Assembly: GCA_013694825.1 (NCBI GenBank)
Contig: JACDBR010000055.1
Location: 1-6,211, forward strand
Length of the DNA: 6,211 nt
Direction: 5' to 3'
From: Solirubrobacterales bacterium
Lineage (GTDB): Bacteria > Actinomycetota > Thermoleophilia > Solirubrobacterales > 70-9
How positions within the stretch are numbered: the stretch's first letter is position 1; every line of letters starts with the position of its first letter. The position numbers were made by a program, and so were the translations under genes. The notes beneath the pieces were generated by a model, which saw nothing but the letters and a program-made list of their open reading frames with translations, had not been told where the DNA came from and made no database searches. Of the stretch, positions 1 to 4,939 are shown in pieces.

Positions 1-16
1 CTTCTAGAGCCGTAGA

Positions 17-1219
17 TTGACCCGTGTCCTGATCCTGAGCTGGGAGTACCCGCCGCTGATCGAAGGCGGGCTCGCGCGTCACGTCCGCAAGCTTGCCGAG
101 AACCTCGCCGCGCGGGGGGTCGAGGTCCACGTGTTGAGCCGCGGCGGCGAGGAGCAACCGGAGGAGCTCGGTCGCGGCGTCCACATCCACCGCGTCCGCG
201 AGCCGACCCGACCGACCGATCTCGGCGAGTTCGTCGCCTGGGTCGAGCGCATGAACGCGGACATGCTGGCCGCCGGCGTTGAGCTCGGCGACCGCTTCGA
301 CTTCGACGTCGTCCATGGCCACGACTGGCTGGTCGCGACTGCCTGCCATCACCTCGCGCGACGCTTCGACGCTCCACTTGTCGCGACGATCCACGCCACC
401 GAGCACGGCCGACACCAAGGCTGGGTCGACAAGCACCCCCAGTCGCACATCCACGGCGTCGAGCGCTGGATCACCAACCGAGCCGATCGCGTCATCGCCT
501 GCTCCTTCTACATGCGCGAGCAGATCGCCGACATCTTCGGGATCGCCGACGAGCGCGTCGAGGTGATCCCCAACGGGATCGACCCCGAGGACCTCCCGAC
601 ACCGGGCTGGGCGGAGCTCGAGCGGCTACGCGGGGAGTTCGCGGAGCCCGGCGAGAAGCTCGTGCTGCTGATCGGCCGGCTGGTCTACGAGAAGGGCTTC
701 CAGCTCGCGCTCGAGGCGATGCCGAGGTTGATCGCGGCGATCCCCGGGACGCGCTTCCTGGTCGCAGGGTCGGGCACGCACGAGCACGAGCTGCGACGCC
801 AGGCGGTTGACCTCGGGCTGACGGATCACGGCACCTTCCTCGGCTGGATCGGCGACGACGTGCTGCACTCCCTCTACCGGATCGCCGACGTCTGCGTGGT
901 GCCCTCGATCTACGAGCCGTTCGGGCTCGTCGCGCTCGAGGCGATGGCCTCCAACTGCCCGTGCATCGTCTCCGACACCGGCGGGCTACGCGAGGTGGTG
1001 CCGCACAACGAGGTCGGGCTCCGCTTCCGCTCCCGCGATCCCGACTCGCTCGGCGAGATGGTCGAACGGGTGCTGACCGACGAGCCGCTTCGCGACCGGC
1101 TGATCGCGGAGGCCTCCGAGCACGTGCTGCGCTTCGACTGGGCCGACGTCGCCGCCCAGACGGCGGCCATCTACGGCCAGCTCACCCCAGCCCGCTCGGC
1201 GGCATCCAGCGACGCTTAG
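17..1219 (+). CDS. GT4-family glycosyltransferase, alpha-1,4-glucan synthase-like
   Basis: A 400-residue retaining GT-B glycosyltransferase, probably cytoplasmic, adding sugar from a nucleotide-sugar donor to a growing glycan. Seen: the N-terminal strand and donor loop (WEYPPLIEGGLARHV, about 9-23), HGHDW (100-104), ATIHATEHGRHQGW (about 123-136), NGID (186-189), the start of the second Rossmann domain GRLVYEKG (220-227, with Arg221 and Lys226), and the EX7E signature YEPFGLVALEAMA (Glu300 and Glu308). The order and wording closely recall mycobacterial Rv3032-type glucosyltransferases of glycogen and methylglucose lipopolysaccharide synthesis; this is from memory, so donor and product are inferred. 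Start: an in-frame TAG at 5-7 leaves TTG at 17 as the only start placing Met just before the first beta strand; the next in-frame Met is residue 79. No clear Shine-Dalgarno is visible, so it may be translationally coupled to an upstream gene outside the window. Family is sure; exact substrate is not. Confidence 0.93.
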   Translation: MTRVLILSWEYPPLIEGGLARHVRKLAENLAARGVEVHVLSRGGEEQPEELGRGVHIHRVREPTRPTDLGEFVAWVERMNADMLAAGVELGDRFDFDVVHGHDWLVATACHHLARRFDAPLVATIHATEHGRHQGWVDKHPQSHIHGVERWITNRADRVIACSFYMREQIADIFGIADERVEVIPNGIDPEDLPTPGWAELERLRGEFAEPGEKLVLLIGRLVYEKGFQLALEAMPRLIAAIPGTRFLVAGSGTHEHELRRQAVDLGLTDHGTFLGWIGDDVLHSLYRIADVCVVPSIYEPFGLVALEAMASNCPCIVSDTGGLREVVPHNEVGLRFRSRDPDSLGEMVERVLTDEPLRDRLIAEASEHVLRFDWADVAAQTAAIYGQLTPARSAASSDA

Positions 1220-1237
1220 GCGGCGACGCCTCGCCGC
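1220..1237. terminator. Hairpin in the gap between convergent genes
   Basis: A perfect 7-bp GC-rich stem (1220-1226 with 1231-1237, GCGGCGA/TCGCCGC) with a 4-base loop. It starts right after the glycosyltransferase stop and ends 2 bases before the acyltransferase stop. A symmetric hairpin can act on both strands. Neither side has a T tract, so it is not a classical intrinsic terminator; it may act as a U-less terminator or protect the 3' ends. Confidence 0.4.
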
Positions 1238-1239
1238 GC

Positions 1240-1863
1240 TCACGATGGGTCAACTGGGTTCGGCCAGCGAAGCTCTCGCGGCGCGTCGCGCATCCGCAGC
1301 ACCCGCGCGGGGATCCCGCCGACCACCGCGTTGGCGGGTACATCGGTGGTGACCACCGAGTTCGTCCCGATCACCGCGTTGTCGCCCACCCTCACGCCGC
1401 GCAGGACGCACGCGCCGTAGCCGATCCAGACGTTGGAGCCGACGATCACGTCGCGCTTGTAGATGCCCTGCTGGCGGATCGGGCGCTCGACCTCGACCGT
1501 GCCGTGATCGAAGTCGATGAACATCGTGCGGTCGGCGATCACGCACTGCTCGCCGATCCGCACCCGGTGATAGGCGGAGATCGTGCATTCCTGTCCGATC
1601 ACGGTCTTGGCGCCGATCGAGACCTCGCCCTCGTGGGCGCGGATCTTGGTCCCGTCGCCGACCCAGACGAAGCGCCCGAAGCGCAGCCGGGCCCGGCGCC
1701 CGACCTGGAGTGAGAGTCCGCGGCCGAGGAAGACGGGCCCGTCGGTGCTCATGCGGCGGCCGGCTGGGGTCAGGGCGCGCCGCCAGGCCCAGCGCCAGAC
1801 GAGCAGCGCGTAGCGAGGGCGCAGCATCCGGTTTCGCGCGCAGAAGCGCAGCAGGGCCAGCAC
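1240..1863 (-). CDS. Hexapeptide-repeat (left-handed beta-helix) acyltransferase
   Basis: A 207-residue O-acyl/acetyltransferase of the NodL/LacA/WbbJ superfamily, probably trimeric and using an acyl-CoA donor on a sugar hydroxyl. Seen: a basic, Trp/Arg-rich N-terminus (1-37) that could lie on the membrane surface or bind a polyanion; imperfect hexapeptide coils from about 43 to 115 (VSIGAKTVIGQ, VRIGEQCVIAD); the loop MFIDFDHG, where His120 is the likely catalytic base; then the diagnostic tail VIVGSNVWIGYGACVLRGV (139-157) and VIGTNSVVTTDVPANAVVGG (164-183), ending IPARVLR. Start: GTG at 1863 is favoured because an in-frame TAG lies 12 bases upstream (1876-1878) and a TANNNT box sits 9 bases before it; Met13 is the alternative. 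It converges on the glycosyltransferase with a 20-base gap and is divergent from meaB. Pairing with the glycosyltransferase suggests glycan acylation. The acyl group and acceptor cannot be read from the sequence. Confidence 0.92.
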   Translation of the reverse strand: MLALLRFCARNRMLRPRYALLVWRWAWRRALTPAGRRMSTDGPVFLGRGLSLQVGRRARLRFGRFVWVGDGTKIRAHEGEVSIGAKTVIGQECTISAYHRVRIGEQCVIADRTMFIDFDHGTVEVERPIRQQGIYKRDVIVGSNVWIGYGACVLRGVRVGDNAVIGTNSVVTTDVPANAVVGGIPARVLRMRDAPRELRWPNPVDPS

Positions 1864-1872
1864 CGGCCGGGC

Positions 1873-1878
1873 ACTCTA
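1873..1878 (-). promoter_or_regulatory. Candidate -10 box (TAGAGT) of a leaderless acyltransferase transcript
   Basis: On the minus strand TAGAGT fits the TANNNT -10 pattern of actinobacterial promoters and is followed by 9 bases and then the GTG start at 1863. No Shine-Dalgarno lies between, as expected of a leaderless mRNA. No good -35 is visible. Confidence 0.4.
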
Positions 1879-1888
1879 GATGACCGCC

Positions 1889-1934
1889 CCGAGCCCTCGA
1901 TGCGCCCCGGCAGGGCTCGGCGGCCTCGCCGAGC
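1889..1934. promoter_or_regulatory. Two overlapping, mutually exclusive inverted repeats
   Basis: Repeat A is a perfect 9-bp inverted repeat, CCGAGCCCT (1889-1897) and AGGGCTCGG (1912-1920), with a 14-base spacer. Repeat B is a perfect 8-bp inverted repeat, GCTCGGCG (1915-1922) and CGCCGAGC (1927-1934), with a 4-base loop. Bases 1915-1920 belong to both, so only one can form at a time. As DNA, repeat A could be an operator for a dimeric repressor controlling both divergent genes. As RNA, the pair looks like an anti-structure/structure switch, but only if transcription toward meaB starts upstream of about 1889. Function is unproven. Confidence 0.4.
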
Positions 1935-1936
1935 AA

Positions 1937-1952
1937 GCGCCGCCCGCGGCGC
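1937..1952. repeat. Third inverted repeat before meaB
   Basis: GCGCCGC (1937-1943) and GCGGCGC (1946-1952) form a perfect 7-bp inverted repeat with 2 bases between; as RNA it would form 6 bp with a 4-base loop. It lies immediately before the meaB -10 candidate, where a -35 element or activator/repressor site would be expected. GC-only repeats arise easily by chance in such DNA. Confidence 0.3.
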
Positions 1953-1955
1953 GCA

Positions 1956-1961
1956 TAGACT
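1956..1961 (+). promoter_or_regulatory. Candidate -10 box (TAGACT) of a leaderless meaB transcript
   Basis: TAGACT fits TANNNT and is followed by exactly 9 bases and then the GTG start of meaB. The intervening bases contain no Shine-Dalgarno-like purine run, which supports a leaderless mRNA starting at or next to GTG. No recognisable -35 sits 16-18 bases upstream. The arrangement mirrors the box on the other strand before the acyltransferase. Confidence 0.42.
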
Positions 1962-1970
1962 GCGCGACCC

Positions 1971-2939
1971 GTGTCGGAGCCCACGAAAACGTCCTCCGGC
2001 TCGCTCGCCGAGCGGGTCGCCGCGGGCGAGATCCGGGCGCTCGCCAGGGCGATCAGTCTGGTCGAGAACCGCGATCCGGCGGGCGACCGGCTCGTCGCCG
2101 AGCTCTTCCCGCAGACCGGCAACGCTCGGGTCGTCGGCCTCACCGGGCCCCCGGGGGTCGGCAAGAGCACCTTGATCGCTTCGATCTGCACCAAGCTCCG
2201 CGCCGATGACCGCGACATCGGAGTGCTCTCGATCGATCCCTCGAGCCCGTTCACGAAGGGAGCCGTGCTCGGCGACCGGATCCGGCTCTCCGACCACTTC
2301 CTCGACCCCAGGGTGTTCATCCGCTCGATGGCCACCCGGGGCTCGCTCGGCGGCATGGCCGAAGCGGCGCTCCAGGCGGCGCTGCTGATGGACGCGGCCG
2401 GCAAGGACGACGTGCTGCTCGAGACGGTCGGCGTCGGCCAGGGTGAGATCGACATCGTCGATCACGCTGACACGGTGGTTCTGGCGCTGATGCCCGGCTC
2501 GGGCGACTCGGTCCAGGCGCTGAAGGCCGGGGTGATGGAGATCCCCGACGTGATCGTGGTCAACAAGTCCGATCACCCGCTGGCCGACACGATGATGCGC
2601 GAGATCCGCTCCGTGCTCTCGCTCGGCCCGAGCCGCTCGTGGCGGGTGCCGGTGCTGAAGACCGAGGCCGCCAAGGACGAGGGAATCGAGGCGCTGGTCG
2701 AGGCGCTGGCCGAGCATCGCAGCCACATCGAGCGGGAGGGCTCGCTCTCCGAGCGCCGGGGGCGCAACCTCCGGGCCGAGGTGCTCGGGATCGCCGTGGC
2801 CAGGTTGCGCCGCGACCTAGAGCGCCGAAGCCAGGAGAATCCCGACTGGGCCGGACTGCTCGACCAGGTGGTGGCGCGCCAGATCGACCCCGCGAGTGCG
2901 GCCCGCCAGCTACTCGATCAGACGATCGAGGACGACTAG
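1971..2939 (+). CDS. meaB: Methylmalonyl-CoA mutase-associated GTPase MeaB (ArgK family)
   Basis: A 322-residue G3E-type P-loop GTPase, normal length for the family. MeaB gates delivery of adenosylcobalamin to methylmalonyl-CoA mutase and protects or rescues the enzyme from inactivation, supporting propionyl-CoA to succinyl-CoA conversion in the cytoplasm. Seen: a helical N-terminus (11-46); Walker A/G1 GPPGVGKST (59-67); the family block SIDPSSPFTKGAVLGDR (87-103, with Asp89); FIRSMATRGSLGG (116-128); G3 ETVGVGQGE (151-159); base-specificity motif NKSD (198-201); and a charged helical C-terminus (from about 240) matching the family's dimerisation arm. All nucleotide-binding residues are present, so it should be active. 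Start: GTG at 1971 gives the normal N-terminus; it lacks a Shine-Dalgarno but has a -10-like box at the right distance for a leaderless message. No mutase gene is in view; the acyl-CoA dehydrogenase 402 bases away on the other strand fits the same metabolism. The older ArgK kinase label is outdated. Confidence 0.96.
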   Translation: MSEPTKTSSGSLAERVAAGEIRALARAISLVENRDPAGDRLVAELFPQTGNARVVGLTGPPGVGKSTLIASICTKLRADDRDIGVLSIDPSSPFTKGAVLGDRIRLSDHFLDPRVFIRSMATRGSLGGMAEAALQAALLMDAAGKDDVLLETVGVGQGEIDIVDHADTVVLALMPGSGDSVQALKAGVMEIPDVIVVNKSDHPLADTMMREIRSVLSLGPSRSWRVPVLKTEAAKDEGIEALVEALAEHRSHIEREGSLSERRGRNLRAEVLGIAVARLRRDLERRSQENPDWAGLLDQVVARQIDPASAARQLLDQTIEDD

Positions 2940-2944
2940 CGATT

Positions 2945-2960
2945 CGGCTCGAAGCCGTTT
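2945..2960 (+). terminator. Weak intrinsic terminator candidate after meaB
   Basis: Five bases after the meaB stop, CGGCT (2945-2949) and AGCCG (2953-2957) form a 5-bp stem with a 3-base loop, followed by TTT. The stem is short and the T run minimal, so it is a candidate only. A second 6-bp inverted repeat (2979-2984 with 2996-3001, GGCTGC/GCAGCC, 11-base loop) overlaps the end of the opposing small gene and could end transcription from that side. Confidence 0.33.
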
Positions 2961-2991
2961 GCACCCACCGTCCGCCGGGGCTGCGCTGCGC

Positions 2992-3201
2992 TCAGGCAGC
3001 CAACCGCCGCTGGGCGTCCGAGATACGAGACCACGAGGTCGAGACGGACAGCGCCTGCGCGAGGCTCAGGGCCCTGGCTGACGGCTGGCGCGGCAGCCCA
3101 TCGACCCGGCTCGTGATCCTCGGCAACGCGACATCCGAATCGAAGTCATCGCGGACGGCGGCAATCTCCTGCCACCGGCTCGAGTCGTTCTCGTTGACCA
3201 T
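2992..3201 (-). CDS. Small hypothetical protein (69 residues)
   Basis: I do not recognise this protein. The case for it being real: an ATG start preceded by GGGGAG 3 bases upstream (close spacing, but a good Shine-Dalgarno), and third codon positions about 87% G/C by hand count, as in the neighbouring true genes. It is soluble-looking, without Cys, signal peptide or membrane segment. The N-terminal third is acidic (MVNENDSSRWQEIAAVRDDF); the rest is basic and Ser/Ala/Leu-rich with probable helices (ALSLAQAL, 44-51; ISDAQRRLAA, 60-69) that could bind nucleic acid or a partner, though no named fold is visible. It lies 140 bases downstream of the acyl-CoA dehydrogenase on the same strand and converges on meaB with a 52-base gap. 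The frame stays open 5' of the ATG for at least 16 codons, so an earlier start is possible. Confidence 0.55.
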   Translation of the reverse strand: MVNENDSSRWQEIAAVRDDFDSDVALPRITSRVDGLPRQPSARALSLAQALSVSTSWSRISDAQRRLAA

Positions 3202-3328
3202 GCGCTCCCCCTGGGAGGTGGAGTGGACGTTGGAACGAACCGCAGGCTAGAGCCCCCGCCGGACGCCCTGATGAGGAACGAACGAAGGGGCGGCGAAAAA
3301 CCCGGAAGGTGCGCGCAATCCGCGCCAA

Positions 3329-3347
3329 GCCTGGAGGGCCCTCAGGC
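3329..3347 (-). terminator. Near-perfect palindrome across the acyl-CoA dehydrogenase stop codon
   Basis: GCCTG (3329-3333) pairs with CAGGC (3343-3347), and the middle (3334-3343) is itself the palindrome GAGGGCCCTC, so almost the whole 19-base stretch is self-complementary apart from one bulged G. It includes the stop codon at 3342-3344. On the minus strand a run of five T (3296-3300) follows 29 bases later, too far for a classical terminator. The 140 bases between this gene and the small gene at 2992-3201 hold nothing else I can name. Confidence 0.3.
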
Positions 3348-4484
3348 ACCCAGCGCGCGGGCGATCACCATCTGCTGGATCTCGTCGGTCCCCTCGCCGA
3401 TCGTGAGGATCTTGGCGTCGCGGTAGAAGCGGCATACGGGGTACTCCTCGATGTAGCCGTAGCCACCGTGGATCTGGACGGCCTCCTCGGCGGCCCGTAC
3501 CGCAAGCCGTCCCGTCTTCAGCTTCGCCTGGCTGGCCGTCAGCGTGAAGGGCCGGCCGTTGTCCTTCTCCCAGGCAGCTCGCAGCGTTAGCAGGCGCGCC
3601 GCCTCGATCTCAGTCGAGATGTCCGCGAGCTTGGCCTGGATCGCGCCGTAGGTCGAGATCGGCTTGCCGAAGGCGTTCCGCTCGCGCGCGTAGGCGAGCG
3701 CCTCGTCGAGCGCGCCCTGGGCGAGACCGACGCCCATCGCCGCGACGCCGATCCGGCCGATGTCGAGGATCTCCAGGAACTGGCGCATCCCGGCACCGCG
3801 CGGGCCGAGCAGGTTCGTCTCCGGCACCCTGGCCCCCGCGAAGCTCAGCGGACGCGTGTCCGAGGCGTTCCAGCCCATCTTGCGGTAGGGCTCGCCTTGC
3901 TCGTATCCAGGGGTGCCGTTCTCGACGATCAGGTTCGAGATCTCCTTGCGCCCGTTCTCGCCGGTCACGGCCGTGATCGCCACGTGGCCGGAGATCGGCG
4001 TGCCGGCGTTCGTGATGAACTGCTTGGCGCCGTCGATCACCCACTCGCCGTCGTCGAGGCGGGCCCGCGTTCGCACGTTCGCGGCATCGGAGCCCGCCTC
4101 GGGCTCGGTCAGCCCGAAGGCGCCCAGCTTGCGCCCGGCGCAGAGGTCAGGCAGCAGCCGCTCGCGCTGCTCGTCAGAGCCGAAGAGGTAGATCGGCTGC
4201 GTGCCGAGCGAGGTGTGGGCGCAGAGCGTGATCGCGACGCTCGAGTCCACTCGGGTCAGCTCCTCGACAGCGAGCGCGTACTGGACGCTGGTACCGCCGG
4301 CGCCGCCGACCGACTCGGGGAAGGGGATCCCCATCAGGCCGAGCCCGCCCAGCCGCTCGACGATCTCGAGCGGAAAGCGCTTCTCGCGGTCGAGCTCGCC
4401 GGCCACGGGGGCGATCTCCTCGCGGGCGAGGTCGCGGACGGTGTCTCGGAGCAGCCGCTCCTCGTCTGAGAGATCGAAGTCCAT
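3342..4484 (-). CDS. Acyl-CoA dehydrogenase (FAD-dependent, short/medium-chain type)
   Basis: A complete 380-residue cytoplasmic flavoenzyme that oxidises an acyl-CoA to the trans-2-enoyl-CoA and passes electrons to electron-transfer flavoprotein; the first step of beta-oxidation or of branched-chain amino acid breakdown. Seen: N-terminal helical domain (about 1-120, LSDEERLLRDTVRDLAREEI); first signature GAFGLTEPEAGSDAA (121-135) leading to the middle beta domain with FITNAG (156-161); KMGWNASDTRPLSF (202-215); RNAFGKPI (269-276, FAD contact region); second signature QIHGGYGYIEEYPVCRFYRD (337-356); and the catalytic base Glu364 in IGEGTDEIQ. Catalytic Glu at this C-terminal position is typical of the short/medium-chain and butyryl-CoA branch rather than the isovaleryl type. 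Chain-length preference cannot be read from the sequence. ATG is chosen because the protein begins as the family usually does and a -10-like box or AGGA lies just upstream. No ETF genes are adjacent. Confidence 0.96.
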   Translation of the reverse strand: MDFDLSDEERLLRDTVRDLAREEIAPVAGELDREKRFPLEIVERLGGLGLMGIPFPESVGGAGGTSVQYALAVEELTRVDSSVAITLCAHTSLGTQPIYLFGSDEQRERLLPDLCAGRKLGAFGLTEPEAGSDAANVRTRARLDDGEWVIDGAKQFITNAGTPISGHVAITAVTGENGRKEISNLIVENGTPGYEQGEPYRKMGWNASDTRPLSFAGARVPETNLLGPRGAGMRQFLEILDIGRIGVAAMGVGLAQGALDEALAYARERNAFGKPISTYGAIQAKLADISTEIEAARLLTLRAAWEKDNGRPFTLTASQAKLKTGRLAVRAAEEAVQIHGGYGYIEEYPVCRFYRDAKILTIGEGTDEIQQMVIARALGA

Positions 4485-4492
4485 GGGTTGCG

Positions 4493-4519
4493 ATCCTACG
4501 TCGGGTGACGGCTCGCCAA
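4493..4519 (-). promoter_or_regulatory. Candidate promoter of the acyl-CoA dehydrogenase gene
   Basis: On the minus strand TTGGCG (4514-4519, four of six matches to TTGACA) is followed after 15 bases by TAGGAT (4493-4498, TANNNT), then 8 bases and the ATG at 4484. This resembles the boxes before meaB and the acyltransferase. The AGGA inside TAGGAT could instead be a Shine-Dalgarno at a slightly long distance, so leadered and leaderless readings are both open. Confidence 0.38.
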
Positions 4520-4524
4520 GCTGC

Positions 4525-4804
4525 CTACCGCTGGTGCGAGTCGATCCCCTCGGCGATCACGCTCATCTTCAGGTTCGACCCGAGCCCGACTATCGCGTGC
4601 GCGATCGCGGCGCCATGCCGAATGTCGCGCGCGCGACCTGCGACCCGGTGATCGCGACCGCGTCGGCGTCGAAGGCGAGCGCCACCTGCTCGGCGGCGAC
4701 GTTCAGCGCGCCCTGCTCGGAGTCGAATCGCGAGACCGGCCGAGGAAGGCGACGAGCTGCCGGCTCGCCGAGTCGGCAGGTGAGCCGATCAGGCCTGCGG
4801 ACAT
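4525..4804 (-). pseudogene. Relic of a GAF/EAL cyclic-di-GMP signalling gene
   Basis: Three coding-like segments lie in order on the minus strand in three different frames. First, ATG at 4804 with GGGAGG 5 bases upstream opens a frame ending SASRQLVAFLG, then runs into TGA at 4703-4705. Second, from about 4739 another frame reads FDSEQGALNVAAEQVALAF then DADAVAITG, with very high G/C third positions; this resembles the first helix and strand of actinobacterial GAF domains. It ends at TAG 4590-4592. Third, from about 4626 a third frame reads RDIRHGAAIAHAIVGLG and then SNLKMSVIAEGI, matching the late part of EAL phosphodiesterase domains (usually ending AEGVET), and stops at TAG 4525-4527. The EAL catalytic residues, any GGDEF domain and most of the GAF domain are gone. 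I infer frameshifts plus a large internal deletion in a GAF-(GGDEF)-EAL gene. The EAL match is the firmer of the two. Confidence 0.62.
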
Positions 4805-4807
4805 CCG

Positions 4808-4837
4808 CGCCTCCCGTGACCGCTCACGGGCGAGGCG
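4808..4837 (-). promoter_or_regulatory. Stem-loop covering the ribosome binding site of the relic gene
   Basis: A perfect 7-bp stem, CCCGTGA (4813-4819) with TCACGGG (4824-4830) and a 4-base loop, extends past a 2-base bulge by 5 more pairs (4808-4812 with 4833-4837). In minus-strand RNA the 3' arm contains the GGGAGG that precedes the relic's ATG at 4804, so the fold would hide that ribosome binding site. It could once have been translational control, or could serve as a 3' hairpin for pepA; no T run follows. Confidence 0.4.
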
Positions 4838-4850
4838 GCGTGCCGCGGTG

Positions 4851-4880
4851 CTGTCAAGCAGGGGGCCGTCAGGCAGGGGC
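4851..4880. repeat. Two-copy 15-base tandem repeat
   Basis: 4851-4865 and 4866-4880 are adjacent copies, CTGTCAAGCAGGGGG and CCGTCAGGCAGGGGC, identical at 12 of 15 positions. The repeat lies between pepA and the signalling relic, in DNA with no gene. It looks like a local slippage duplication that has since diverged. Confidence 0.55.
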
Positions 4881-4884
4881 CATT

Positions 4885-4906
4885 GGAGGGGGCTCGCATG
4901 CCCTCC
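4885..4906 (-). terminator. Hairpin downstream of pepA, terminator candidate
   Basis: GGAGGG (4885-4890) and CCCTCC (4901-4906) form a 6-bp stem with a 10-base loop, 33 bases past the pepA stop; an alternative fold pairs GGGC with GCCC around a 6-base loop. No T tract follows on the minus strand, so termination is only a guess from position. The interval 4485-4939 otherwise holds the signalling relic, its ribosome-site hairpin and the tandem repeat, and no intact gene. Confidence 0.33.
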
Positions 4907-4939
4907 TGCTATCGACGCAGCGAGCCGGTGGCTTGAGCG

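Noticed and set aside
5..20. Stop codons TAG 5-7, TAG 13-15 and TGA 18-20, any of which could end an upstream plus-strand gene
   Set aside because: All three frames close here, and only a few codons are visible, so no upstream gene can be assigned.
961..1713. 250-codon plus-strand frame over the glycosyltransferase end and acyltransferase
   Set aside because: Asp/His/Arg/Ala-rich shadow of the two real genes; it has no start signal and no domain.
1864..1970. Cobalamin riboswitch ahead of meaB
   Set aside because: The gap is only 107 bases and shows no B12-box-like conserved sequence; only simple inverted repeats are present.
1250..2726. Long minus-strand open frames (1250-2455 and 1770-2726) antisense to meaB and overlapping the acyltransferase
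   Set aside because: They read as Arg/Pro/Ser-rich low-complexity protein, run against a certain GTPase gene, and owe their openness to the scarcity of stops in high-GC DNA.
4852..4857. Perfect TTGACA on the minus strand, a possible -35 element for the relic gene
   Set aside because: No TA-containing -10 hexamer lies 15-19 bases downstream; that stretch is entirely G/C-rich.
4789..4899. Minus-strand mini-frame of 36 codons with AGGAGGG ahead of its ATG (a possible leader peptide)
   Set aside because: Its start lies inside the hairpin after pepA, it reads through the tandem repeat (CLTAPCLTAP), and its composition is not protein-like. The purine run is more simply one arm of the hairpin.
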